A stretch of 64,000 bases of DNA from Microbacterium sufflavum (GTDB lineage: Bacteria > Actinomycetota > Actinomycetes > Actinomycetales > Microbacteriaceae). Positions 1 to 7,813 of the stretch are shown one piece after another. The position numbers and the translations under genes were made by a program. The stretch's first letter is position 1; every line of letters starts with the position of its first letter. Under the pieces are notes generated by a model, which did no database searches, was not told where the DNA came from, and saw only the letters and a program-made list of their open reading frames with translations. The stretch is from positions 1,178,001 through 1,242,000 of the forward strand of contig NZ_JAHWXK010000001.1 in assembly GCF_023091155.1 (NCBI RefSeq), written 5' to 3'.

Positions 1-96
1 CGGATTGTTTCTCATATTGACGACCCCGCGCGCAAGGCATCACCCGATGTCGGACGCGTCTTATACGCTCGAACCCACATCCGAGGAGGCAGGACC

Positions 97-399
97 ATGA
101 AGGCTGTACTCGCAGGAACCGTGATCGCCGAGGCCGCACAGGACGACCTCATCCGCATCGAGGGCAATTGGTACTTCCCGCCCGCATCCGTCTCGCCCGA
201 CGTGCTCGTCGAGAGCCCCACGCCGTACACGTGTCCGTGGAAGGGCGAGTGCCAGTACTACTCCATCGAGGCCGACGGAGAGCTGCACAAGGATCTCGCC
301 TGGTCGTACCCGCACCCGTACCCGTCGGCGTTCGACCGCGTCGGAAAAGACTTCTCGGGCTACGTCGCCTTCGCCCCGGGCGTCGAGGTGTCGGCCTGA
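97..399 (+). CDS. DUF427 domain protein
   Basis: This 100-aa protein fits the DUF427 family, small single-domain proteins of unknown biochemical role. The family-typical core is visible: GNWYFPP near residue 23, TPYTCPWKGECQYY around residues 42-55, and an aromatic C-terminal half with WSYPHPYPSAF and GYVAFAPGVEV. No signal peptide or membrane segment is seen, so it is probably cytosolic. The ATG at 97 follows a strong Shine-Dalgarno GAGGAGG (83-89) at 7 nt spacing. It is 40 bp upstream of the osmoprotectant ABC operon on the same strand; co-transcription is possible, but a functional link is not supported. The first 96 bases of the window contain only this leader and perhaps a -10 box (TATACG, 62-67). 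Confidence 0.85.
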   Translation: MKAVLAGTVIAEAAQDDLIRIEGNWYFPPASVSPDVLVESPTPYTCPWKGECQYYSIEADGELHKDLAWSYPHPYPSAFDRVGKDFSGYVAFAPGVEVSA

Positions 400-439
400 G
401 CCGCGCCCTCGCCCGCACGACCGTCGGAGAGAACCCCTC

Positions 440-1300
440 ATGATCGAGTTCCGCCACGTCACCAAGCGCTTCCCCGACGGGACGCTCGCGGTGAACGACT
501 TCAGCCTGGTGCTGCCGTCGCGCAAGACCACCGTGTTCGTCGGTTCGTCCGGCTGCGGCAAGACCACGCTGCTGCGCATGATCAACCGCATGGTCGAGCC
601 CACGTCGGGCGAGGTCGAGATCGACGGGGAGAGCGTGCTCGCCGGCGACCCGGTGGCCCTGCGCCGCCGCATCGGCTACGTCATGCAGAACTCCGGCCTC
701 ATGCCGCACTTCAGCGTGATCGACAACGTCTCCACCGTGCTGCGCCTGAACGGCGTGAAGCGCAAGGAGGCGAACCAGCGGGCGCGCGAGCTGATGACCA
801 CGGTCGGCCTCGACCACGCTCTGGCCGACCGCTACCCGAGCCAGCTCTCGGGCGGGCAGCAGCAGCGCGTCGGCGTGGCCCGCGGTCTCGCCGCCGACCC
901 GAACATCCTCCTGATGGACGAGCCCTTCGGCGCGGTCGATCCCATCGTGCGCGCCGACCTCCAGCAGGAGACGCTGCGGCTTCAGCACGAGCTCGACAAG
1001 ACGGTCGTGTTCGTCACGCACGACATCGACGAGGCGTTCCTGCTGGGCGACCAGGTGGTCATCCTCGACAAGGGCGCCAGGGTCGTGCAGGTGGGCAGCC
1101 CGAGCGAGATCATCGAGAATCCGGCCGACGAGTTCGTCTCCGCGTTCATCGGTGCCGACCGTGGCCGCCGGGCGCTGCACCTCAAGCAGACGCCGCGCGG
1201 CACGGTCGTGGTCGACTCCGAGGGCCGCACCCAGGGCGCGATCGTCGACGCCCCCGACGACGTGGTCGACGAGGCGGCCGCGGCGAAGGCGGCCCCGTGA
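440..1300 (+). CDS. opuCA: Osmoprotectant ABC transporter ATP-binding protein (OpuC type)
   Basis: This 286-aa ATPase energises uptake of quaternary ammonium osmolytes such as glycine betaine, choline or carnitine; the exact substrate cannot be read from sequence. Walker A GSSGCGKTT, the Q-loop segment YVMQNSGLMPH, the signature LSGGQQQRVGVARGL, Walker B ILLMDEPFGAVDP and the H-loop FVTHDIDEA are intact. The short C-terminal tail ends in AAAAKAAP and has no CBS domains, unlike many OpuCA/ProV proteins, so CBS-type ionic-strength sensing is absent here. The ATG at 440 follows GGAGAG. The stop overlaps the GTG of the next gene (GTGA), so the operon ATPase-permease-permease-binding protein is translationally coupled. 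Confidence 0.9.
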   Translation: MIEFRHVTKRFPDGTLAVNDFSLVLPSRKTTVFVGSSGCGKTTLLRMINRMVEPTSGEVEIDGESVLAGDPVALRRRIGYVMQNSGLMPHFSVIDNVSTVLRLNGVKRKEANQRARELMTTVGLDHALADRYPSQLSGGQQQRVGVARGLAADPNILLMDEPFGAVDPIVRADLQQETLRLQHELDKTVVFVTHDIDEAFLLGDQVVILDKGARVVQVGSPSEIIENPADEFVSAFIGADRGRRALHLKQTPRGTVVVDSEGRTQGAIVDAPDDVVDEAAAAKAAP

Positions 1301-1989
1301 ACTGGGCGGTCGACAACCTCGGCCTGATCCTCGACCTCACCGTCGCGCATCTGCGGCAGAGCGTCGTGCCGATCGTGCTCGGTTTCGTGCTGTCGCTGCC
1401 GCTCGGGTGGGTGGCCTGGCGCTACCGCCTGGTGCGCGGCCCGATCATCGCGCTCACGGGCCTGCTGTACACGATCCCCTCGCTCGCGCTGCTGATCCTC
1501 CTGCCCGCGGTGCTGGGCTACTCCGCGATCAGCGAGCCGAACCTGGTGATCGCCCTCACGATCTACGCGGTCGCCATCCTGGTGCGCGCGGTCGCCGACG
1601 GCCTCGACTCGGTGGACGACGACGTGCGGCAGGCCGCCACCGCGACCGGTTTCGCACCGTTCCGTCGTTTCTGGGCTGTCGAGTTCCCGCTCGCCGGCCC
1701 GGTGATCCTGGCGGGGCTGCGGGTCACGGCCGTCAGCACGATCTCGCTCGCTACGGTCGGCATCCTGATCGGCGTGCGCAACCTCGGGTACCTGTTCACC
1801 GACGGTCTGCAGCGCCGCATCATCGAGGAGGTCTTCGCGGGCGTGGTCGCGGTCGTCGTGATCGCCCTGATCGTCGACCTGCTGCTCCTCCTGGTCGGCA
1901 GGGCGCTCATGCCCTGGACGAGAGCGGTCACCAAGACGGCGACGAAGGCGGCGGTCGGCCGCACGGCGGCGATCGGATCGGCCGCATGA
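1297..1989 (+). CDS. Osmoprotectant ABC transporter permease 1
   Basis: This 230-aa integral membrane protein has about five to six hydrophobic segments and a BPD_transp_1 EAA loop (TATGFAPFRRFWAVEFPLA, about residues 117-135), which docks on the ATPase. It is one of two permeases flanked by an OpuC-type ATPase and binding protein, as in heteromeric Opu systems. The GTG start at 1297 overlaps the upstream stop, and its own stop overlaps the next ATG (ATGA at 1986-1989). Substrate is inferred from the operon as betaine/choline-like osmolytes. Its sequence differs clearly from permease 2, suggesting an old duplication. Confidence 0.88.
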   Translation: MNWAVDNLGLILDLTVAHLRQSVVPIVLGFVLSLPLGWVAWRYRLVRGPIIALTGLLYTIPSLALLILLPAVLGYSAISEPNLVIALTIYAVAILVRAVADGLDSVDDDVRQAATATGFAPFRRFWAVEFPLAGPVILAGLRVTAVSTISLATVGILIGVRNLGYLFTDGLQRRIIEEVFAGVVAVVVIALIVDLLLLLVGRALMPWTRAVTKTATKAAVGRTAAIGSAA

Positions 1990-2711
1990 ACCTGTTCGCG
2001 GAGGCCTTCGCGTGGCTGTTCTCGCCCGACCGCTGGCAGGGCGCGTACTCGCTGCCGGTGCTGTTCGGGCAGCACATCTTCTACACGGTCGTCTCGGTGG
2101 TGATCGCCGCGGTCATCGCCGTGCCGCTCGGGTGGCTGATCGGGCACACGGGTCGCGGTCGGGAGATCGCCGTCGCGGTCTCCGGAGCGGCGCGCGCCAT
2201 CCCGTCGTTCGGCCTCATGGTGCTCCTGGTGCTGCTGCTGGGCGTGCTGCGCACCCCGCTCGCGGCGATCATCACGTTCGTGCTGCTCGCGATCCCGTCG
2301 CTGCTGGCGGGCGCGTACACCGGACTCGAGGCCATCGACCGCCGGGTGCTCGACGCGGCGCGGGCCATGGGCATGACCGAGTGGCAGGTGTTCTGGAAGG
2401 TCGAGGTGCCGCTCGGGCTCTCGCTGCTCGTCGGCGGCCTGCGCTCGGCGCTCCTGCAGGTCATCGCCACGGTCACGATCGCCGCCTACGTGAACCTGGG
2501 CGGTCTCGGCTGGCCGATCATCCAGGGCATCCCCCTGCGCCGCTTCGATCAGGTGCTCGGCGGCGCGATCCTCGTCGCGGTGCTCGCCCTCATCGTCGAC
2601 CTCCTGCTCGCCCTCGCGCAGCACGCCGCCGTCCCGCGCGGCGTGCGCACCCGTCCGCAGCGTCGCCGGGCCAAGGCGCCCGTCGCCGCGCCCGCTCCGG
2701 CGACCGCCTGA
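1986..2711 (+). CDS. Osmoprotectant ABC transporter permease 2
   Basis: This 241-aa permease is the second transmembrane half of the OpuC-type importer. Hydrophobic helices and an EAA loop (ARAMGMTEWQVFWKVEVPLG, roughly residues 123-142) are clear. The ATG at 1986 is chosen because it overlaps the stop of permease 1 and gives MNLFAEAFAWLF, a plausible first helix; the frame stays open upstream but is non-homologous there. The C-terminus is basic and Ala/Pro-rich (RPQRRRAKAPVAAPAPATA), a likely cytosolic tail. The binding-protein gene follows after 73 bp. Confidence 0.88.
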   Translation: MNLFAEAFAWLFSPDRWQGAYSLPVLFGQHIFYTVVSVVIAAVIAVPLGWLIGHTGRGREIAVAVSGAARAIPSFGLMVLLVLLLGVLRTPLAAIITFVLLAIPSLLAGAYTGLEAIDRRVLDAARAMGMTEWQVFWKVEVPLGLSLLVGGLRSALLQVIATVTIAAYVNLGGLGWPIIQGIPLRRFDQVLGGAILVAVLALIVDLLLALAQHAAVPRGVRTRPQRRRAKAPVAAPAPATA

Positions 2712-2784
2712 ACCACAGCGCCACCGAGGCCACAGCATCCGTCCGAACCACAGCATCCGCAGGTCCCAGAGAAGAGGAAGTCCC

Positions 2785-3702
2785 ATGTTCACCGCACGCA
2801 CGTCCCGCTTCGCCCTCGCCGGCGGCGCCGCGATCGCCGCAGCGCTCGTCCTCGCCGGCTGCACCAGCAGCAACCCGCTCGACACCCCCACGGAGGACTC
2901 CGGTTCGGGTGGCAGCGACACCATCGTCATCGGCTCGCAGGCGTACTACTCGAACGAGATCATCGCCGAGATCTACGCCCAGGCGCTGGAGGCGGCCGAC
3001 TTCACCGTCGAGCGCAAGTTCAGCATCGGTCAGCGCGACGCCTACATGCCCGACGTGGAGTCCGGCGCGATCGACCTGTTCCCGGAGTACACGGGCAACC
3101 TGCTCGAGTACCTCGACAAGGACGCCACCGCCACCAGCCCGGAAGACGTCTACGCCGCACTGCAGGAGACCCTGCCCGACGGCCTCACCGCCCTCGACTA
3201 CGCCGAGGCGACCGATCAGGACACCTACACGGTGCTGAAGAGCTTCGCGGAGGAGAACGGCCTCACCACGATCGCCGACCTGTCGAAGGTCACCACCCCG
3301 GTCACGATCGGCGCGGCGCCGGAGTTCGAGCAGCGCCCCTACGGCCCCGCGAAGGCCAAGGAGGTCTACGGCGTGGACCTGGCGTTCTCGGCCACGGGCC
3401 CGACCACGCTCGAGTCGCTGCTGGCCGGTGAGATCCAGGTGGCCGACATCTACTCGGCCGACCCGGCGTTCCAGACCGAGGACATCGTGTCGCTGGAAGA
3501 CCCGGAGAACATCATCCTGGCGTCCAACGTCGTGCCGATCGCGTCGAGCGATGTGGCCGACGAGATCGCCGACGTGATCAACGGCATCAGCGAAAAGCTG
3601 ACGGCCGAGGAGCTCGTGGCCCTCAACGTGCAGAGCACGGTCGACAAGAAGTCGGCGGAGGAGATCGCGAAGCAGTGGCTGGCCGACAACGACCTCGCCT
3701 GA
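2785..3702 (+). CDS. opuCC: Osmoprotectant-binding lipoprotein (OpuCC/QAT type)
   Basis: This 305-aa protein is the extracellular solute receptor of the OpuC-type importer. It has a lipoprotein signal peptide with lipobox LAGC (Cys about residue 27) and then a Ser/Gly-rich linker. The mature part begins TIVIGSQAYYSNEIIAEIY and contains GAIDLFPEYTGNLLEYLD, both typical of quaternary-amine-binding proteins of the OpuAC superfamily. The ATG follows AGAGGAAG. It is last in the operon and is followed by a strong terminator hairpin. Substrate (betaine, carnitine, choline, ergothioneine-like) is not resolvable by eye. Confidence 0.88.
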   Translation: MFTARTSRFALAGGAAIAAALVLAGCTSSNPLDTPTEDSGSGGSDTIVIGSQAYYSNEIIAEIYAQALEAADFTVERKFSIGQRDAYMPDVESGAIDLFPEYTGNLLEYLDKDATATSPEDVYAALQETLPDGLTALDYAEATDQDTYTVLKSFAEENGLTTIADLSKVTTPVTIGAAPEFEQRPYGPAKAKEVYGVDLAFSATGPTTLESLLAGEIQVADIYSADPAFQTEDIVSLEDPENIILASNVVPIASSDVADEIADVINGISEKLTAEELVALNVQSTVDKKSAEEIAKQWLADNDLA

Positions 3703-3714
3703 GCTGAGCTCGAC

Positions 3715-3750
3715 GGAAGCGCCCGGTCCCTCGCGGGGCCGGGCGCTTCC
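3715..3750. terminator. Bidirectional terminator hairpin
   Basis: A 16-bp stem with one G-T wobble and a 4-nt loop (TCGC) lies between the convergent opuC operon and the AI-2E-type gene. There is no long T tract, which is common in high-GC actinobacteria. It could end transcription from both sides. Confidence 0.75.
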
Positions 3751-3765
3751 GTGTGCGTGTCGAGG

Positions 3766-4995
3766 CTAGGTGCGGGCGTCCTGGCGGGGGACCAGCACCT
3801 GCTTGATGATGATGAGGATCGACGCGGTCACGGGCACAGCGACCAGGGCGCCGAGCAGACCGAGCAGTGTGCCGCCGGCCAGCGCCCCGATGACCACGAG
3901 CGAGCCGGGCACGGCCACGGCGCGGTTCATGACCCGCGGGGTGAGCACATACGCCTCGATCTGCATGTAGACGAGGTAGATCGCGGCGAAGATCAGCGCC
4001 GCGATCGGGTTGGTGAACAGCGCGAGTCCCGTGCCGATGATCCAGAAGAGCACAGAGCCGACGAGGGGGATGAGCGTCACGCAGAACGCGATCGCGGCCA
4101 TGAGCGGCGGGAACGGCAGGCCGAGCACCGCGTACAGGATGAGGGCGAGGGTCGCGTTGCAGAACGCCAGCACGACCATGCCCATCACGTAGCCGCCCAC
4201 GGAGTCGGTGATCTGCTCGCTGATGTCGCTCGCGCGGTCCCGGTCGCGCGCGGGCGCCAGGCGCAGCAGACCCTGCTTCATGGCCGGGAGCGTCGCGAGG
4301 AAGTAGAGCGTCAGCACCAGCACCACGATCGCGCCGGAGATGCCGGAGGCGATCGAGGCGCCCACCGCGAGGGCTCCGCCGCCGATGGTGGCGAGGTTGC
4401 CGATGTCGGACAGGAAGCTCTGCACCTCGCTGACGAGGTCTTGGAACTGGTCGCCGAACTGGTCGTTGAGGGTCTTGTAGAGGTCGGTCCTGGTGAAGTC
4501 CTGGACCATGCCGGGGACGGACCGGACGAACTCGGCGATCTGGTCGACGACGATCGGGATGATCATCCACAGCACCAGACCGAAGACCACGATGAGGGCG
4601 ACGATCGTGATGACGACGGCGATGGCGCGGGAGAGGCCGCGCCGTTCCAGGAAGCGCACCGCCGGATCGAGGCCGAGCGCGCCGAACAGGGCGAGCGCGA
4701 TGTAGATGAGCACGGTGGACAGGTTCCACAGGGCGAGGCCGATCACGAACGCGCCGAGACCGCCCAGGGTGACCAGGAAGCCGAACACGAACGGCCGGTC
4801 GATGCGTGTCCAGAACGAGCGGCTGGGTGTGGTCGGCTCGATCACCACCGGACGCGGCGGGGTCGCGGTGGTCGCGGGAGCCCCGGCGTCGGGCGGTCCG
4901 GGGAGCGCGGCATCAACGGGTGCCGGGGCCGCGTCCGAGGGCTGCGGGAGCGCGTCGTCGTGGGAGGCGGGGGCCGGCGACTCGTCGTTGCTCAT
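3766..4995 (-). CDS. AI-2E family (PerM/YdiK-type) membrane protein
   Basis: This 409-aa integral membrane protein has a Pro/Ala-rich cytosolic N-terminus (about 75 residues) and then about eight hydrophobic segments with the AI-2E_transport layout: an early helix pair, a long loop around DLYKTLNDQFGDQFQDLV, and a late LIPLVGSVLFWIIG segment. Members export or import diverse small molecules; the AI-2 link holds only for some, so the substrate is unknown. The ATG at 4995 is preferred over a GTG at 5001 because TATCGT sits exactly 6 nt upstream, giving a leaderless start. The gene is monocistronic and divergent from chorismate mutase. Confidence 0.82.
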   Translation of the reverse strand: MSNDESPAPASHDDALPQPSDAAPAPVDAALPGPPDAGAPATTATPPRPVVIEPTTPSRSFWTRIDRPFVFGFLVTLGGLGAFVIGLALWNLSTVLIYIALALFGALGLDPAVRFLERRGLSRAIAVVITIVALIVVFGLVLWMIIPIVVDQIAEFVRSVPGMVQDFTRTDLYKTLNDQFGDQFQDLVSEVQSFLSDIGNLATIGGGALAVGASIASGISGAIVVLVLTLYFLATLPAMKQGLLRLAPARDRDRASDISEQITDSVGGYVMGMVVLAFCNATLALILYAVLGLPFPPLMAAIAFCVTLIPLVGSVLFWIIGTGLALFTNPIAALIFAAIYLVYMQIEAYVLTPRVMNRAVAVPGSLVVIGALAGGTLLGLLGALVAVPVTASILIIIKQVLVPRQDART

Positions 4996-5001
4996 GTGCA
5001 C

Positions 5002-5007
5002 ACGATA
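5002..5007 (-). promoter_or_regulatory. -10 box for leaderless AI-2E-type gene
   Basis: TATCGT on the minus strand ends 6 nt before the ATG at 4995, so transcription should begin at or next to the start codon. No Shine-Dalgarno is present. Confidence 0.55.
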
Positions 5008-5045
5008 GCGCTGGACCCCCGCCGGTCAGGGGTGCCCCTCGCCCC

Positions 5046-5051
5046 TAGAGT
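5046..5051 (+). promoter_or_regulatory. -10 box for chorismate mutase
   Basis: TAGAGT is followed by six G residues and the ATG at 5058. The spacing predicts a leaderless transcript; the G run is too close to the ATG for a normal Shine-Dalgarno. Confidence 0.5.
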
Positions 5052-5057
5052 GGGGGG

Positions 5058-5357
5058 ATGACCGCCGTAGAGGATCCGAAGGCCGAGCTGCTCCGTCTGC
5101 GCGCCACCATCGACAACATCGATGCGGCGCTGATCTTCATGCTGGCCGAGCGGTTCCGCGCCACGCAGCAGGTGGGGCACCTCAAGGCCGAGCACGCGAT
5201 GCCCCCGTCCGACCCGAAGCGCGAGGAGCAGCAGGTCGCCCGGCTGCGCGCGCTCGCCGAAGAGGCGCACCTCGACCCCGAGTTCGCGGAGAAGTGGTTC
5301 AACTTCGTGGTCGCCGAGGTCATCCGCCACCACACCGAGGCCGCCGAGAGCCGCTGA
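5058..5357 (+). CDS. Chorismate mutase (AroQ fold)
   Basis: This 99-aa protein is a single AroQ-type helical domain that converts chorismate to prephenate, the first step towards phenylalanine and tyrosine. The N-terminal helix LLRLRATIDNIDAALIFML and the segment ERFRATQQVGHLKAEH carry the Arg and Lys residues that bind substrate in this family; a conserved C-terminal helix ends in VVAEVIRHH. No signal peptide is present, so it is the cytosolic form. It is not next to other aromatic genes. The gene ends 2 bp from the convergent acyl-CoA ligase gene; both stop codons lie in one short inverted repeat (5351-5366). Confidence 0.87.
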   Translation: MTAVEDPKAELLRLRATIDNIDAALIFMLAERFRATQQVGHLKAEHAMPPSDPKREEQQVARLRALAEEAHLDPEFAEKWFNFVVAEVIRHHTEAAESR

Positions 5358-5359
5358 CC

Positions 5360-7060
5360 TCAGCGGTCCCGCAGCATCCGGTCGCGCACCTCGCGCCGCA
5401 GCACCTTGCCGATGAGGGACCGCGGGAGCTCATCCACCGCGACGATCCGGCGCGGCACCTTGTAGGCGGTCAGCCGGGTGCGGCAGAAGTCGCGCAGCGC
5501 CTCGACGTCCGGCACCGCACCCTCACGGAACACCACGGCCGCCGCGACCTCCTCACCGCCGCTCGACCGCGGCAGGCCCACGACCGCGGCCGCCACGACA
5601 TCGGGGTGGGCGTCGAGCGCATCCTCCACCTCGCTGGGCGACACGTTGAAGCCGCCCGTGATGATGAGCTCCTTGCGGCGGTCCACGATCGTCACGAACC
5701 CGTCGGGCGAGACCTCGGCGATGTCGCCCGAGCGCAGCCAACCGCCGGGGAGCAGCGCCTCGGCCGTCTCGCCGGGGCGCTGCCAGTACCCCTGGAACAC
5801 CTGGGGACCGCGGATCAAGAGCTCCCCGCGCTCGCCGCCGGGGACGTCCTTCTCCGGGTCGTCGGGGTCGACGAGCCGGATCTCGGTGCTGGGGAACGGC
5901 ACGCCGACGGTGCCCGGTCGTCGCGTGGGTCCCATGGGGTTGCCGAGCGCGACGGGAGACGCCTCGGTCATGCCGTACCCCTCCACGAGCAGTCCTCCGG
6001 TCGCGTCCTCCCAGCGCCGCACGGTCGCGACGGGCAGGCTCATCGCCCCGGAGATCGCGAAGCGCACGCGGGACAGGTCGATGGTGCCGCGTCCGGCCGC
6101 CCGGGCGAGCTGGTCGTAGATGGGCGGCACGGCCGGGAGGAACGTGGGCGGGCGCGTGCGGGCGGCCGTCGTCACCAGGCCCAGATCGAACGTGGGGAAC
6201 AGGACCACGGTCGCGCCGATGCTGAGCGCGAACGTGAGGCACAGCGTCATGCCGTAGGCGTGGAACAGCGGCAGCACGGCGTAGAACGTCTCCTCGCCGT
6301 CGCGCAGTCCCGGCACCCAGGCGCGACCCTGCATCGCGTTCGCGCGGAGGTTGGCGTGGCTGAGGATCGCCCCCTTCGGCGTGCCCGTCGTCCCGCTCGT
6401 GTACTGCAGCAGCGCGGTGTCGCCGAGCGCGGGCGCCGGCACGCGGCGGGAGATGCGGCCGTGACCCAGGAGCCCCTTCCACGGCCGCACGTGGCGTGAG
6501 CGCGGAGAGCCGGTGAGCTTGGCCCGCGACTCCCTGGCCTTCGGAAGGGGCAGCCGGAGGAGGAAGCGCTTCGACCACGGCATCGCAGCCGTGATGTCGA
6601 CGCTCACGACGTGGTCGACGCGCACGTCGTCGGGGAAGCCGTCGATGGTGTCGGCGACCTTGTCCCACACGATCGCGACGCGGGCGCCGTGGTCCTCGAA
6701 CTGGTGGCGCAGTTCCCTGGCGGTGTAGAGCGGGTTGTGCTCGACGACGATGGCGCCCAGGCGGAGCACGGCGTAGAACGCGACCACGTGCTGCGGGCAG
6801 TTGGGCAGCACGAGGGCGACCCGGTCGCCGGCGCTCACCCCGAGGCGCCGCAGTCCCTCCGCCGCGTGGTCGATCTGCGCGCCGAGCTCGCGGTAGGTCG
6901 TCACCGCGCCGAAGAACTCCAGCGCGGGACGGCGGCCGTACCGTCGGACGCTCGCCGCCATCATCTGCGGCAGCGTCTGGGTCGGCTCGTCGATCTCGGC
7001 GGGGACGCCCTCCGCGTACGCGGCGAGCCAGGGTCGGGTCGAGAGGCGGGGGTCGGTCAT
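5360..7060 (-). CDS. Long-chain fatty-acid-CoA ligase (AMP-forming)
   Basis: This 566-aa adenylating enzyme activates fatty acids to acyl-CoA through an acyl-AMP intermediate. The AMP-binding P-loop LQYTSGTTGTPKG, the A5 motif EGYGMTEASP, the A7/A8 segment GWLRSGDIAEV and DRRKELIITGGFNVSPSEVE, and the C-terminal catalytic Lys region (SLIGKVLRREV) are all present. An ATG at 7060 (MTDPRLSTRPW) with AGGA upstream is preferred; an ATG 18 nt further upstream is possible. The gene stands alone, with an SDR-like gene upstream on the same strand. Chain-length preference cannot be judged. Confidence 0.9.
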   Translation of the reverse strand: MTDPRLSTRPWLAAYAEGVPAEIDEPTQTLPQMMAASVRRYGRRPALEFFGAVTTYRELGAQIDHAAEGLRRLGVSAGDRVALVLPNCPQHVVAFYAVLRLGAIVVEHNPLYTARELRHQFEDHGARVAIVWDKVADTIDGFPDDVRVDHVVSVDITAAMPWSKRFLLRLPLPKARESRAKLTGSPRSRHVRPWKGLLGHGRISRRVPAPALGDTALLQYTSGTTGTPKGAILSHANLRANAMQGRAWVPGLRDGEETFYAVLPLFHAYGMTLCLTFALSIGATVVLFPTFDLGLVTTAARTRPPTFLPAVPPIYDQLARAAGRGTIDLSRVRFAISGAMSLPVATVRRWEDATGGLLVEGYGMTEASPVALGNPMGPTRRPGTVGVPFPSTEIRLVDPDDPEKDVPGGERGELLIRGPQVFQGYWQRPGETAEALLPGGWLRSGDIAEVSPDGFVTIVDRRKELIITGGFNVSPSEVEDALDAHPDVVAAAVVGLPRSSGGEEVAAAVVFREGAVPDVEALRDFCRTRLTAYKVPRRIVAVDELPRSLIGKVLRREVRDRMLRDR

Positions 7061-7110
7061 GTTCTCATCCTGCGCCACGGACGCGGGCGGCGCGGCCCCC
7101 TTGACGGGAG

Positions 7111-7704
7111 TCAGACCGGGAGCACACGTCCGGTGATCACGCCCTCGACGGCGCGCACGTAGGCGCGACCCACCTCCTCGTCGGTGACGGGGCGGTGGCC
7201 GGGGAAGCTGTCGAAGTAGCCGGGGGAGTTGGCGAGCACGTCGGGGGAGACCGCGTTGATGCGGATGCCGCGCGGTGCCTCGGCGGCGGCGGTGAGCACG
7301 AACGACTCCAGGGCGCCGTTGGCCATCGCGGCGGCGGCCCCGGTGGCGAGGGGCTCCCGGGCGAGCACCCCGCTGGTCAGCGTGATCGAGCCGCCGTCGG
7401 CGACGACGGGAAGGGCCTCGCGCACCACGTCGAGCTGGGCGAGCGTCTTGCCCGTGAACGCCGCGAGGTAGTCGTCGCGGCTCAGGTCGCTGAGCGGCCG
7501 GAAGGGCACCGAGCCGACGGCCACCACGACCGCGTCGAGGCGTCCGATGCGCGCGAACAGCTCCCGGATCGACGACGGGTCGGTCACGTCCACGCGCTCA
7601 TCGCCGCTGCGGGAAGCGCGGATCACCTGGTGGCCGCGGGTCTCCAGGGTCGCGGCCACCACGCCGCCGATGCTGCCGGTCGCGCCGATCACCAGTGCCT
7701 TCAT
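7111..7704 (-). CDS. Short-chain dehydrogenase-like protein without YxxxK
   Basis: This 197-aa Rossmann protein begins MKALVIGATGSIGGVV with a GxxGxxG nucleotide-binding loop, then RASRSGDERVDVTD and VVVAVGSVPFRPLSDL as in short SDRs. Where classical SDRs carry Tyr-x-x-x-Lys, it reads ATGAAAAMANGALESF, so both catalytic residues appear to be missing. It may bind NAD(P) without classical SDR chemistry or belong to an atypical subfamily. The ATG at 7704 follows GGAGGC; a longer frame exists upstream but lacks a ribosome site. It precedes the CoA ligase by 50 bp on the same strand, so they may be co-transcribed. Confidence 0.78.
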   Translation of the reverse strand: MKALVIGATGSIGGVVAATLETRGHQVIRASRSGDERVDVTDPSSIRELFARIGRLDAVVVAVGSVPFRPLSDLSRDDYLAAFTGKTLAQLDVVREALPVVADGGSITLTSGVLAREPLATGAAAAMANGALESFVLTAAAEAPRGIRINAVSPDVLANSPGYFDSFPGHRPVTDEEVGRAYVRAVEGVITGRVLPV

Positions 7705-7813
7705 GGGTGCCTCCGTGGGGTCTCTTGCTTCCGCGCGCAGACGCGCACCGCTCGAGTCTTGCACCCTTCGCGACGGGAGGGTCCGCGAGGGCCAGGGTGT
7801 CGGCGGGACGGGG

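Noticed and set aside
5351..5366. Inverted repeat CCGCTGA/TCAGCGG containing the two convergent stop codons as a terminator
   Set aside because: Only a 6-bp stem with a 4-nt loop can form and there is no T run; it may follow simply from the stop codons and GC-rich context.
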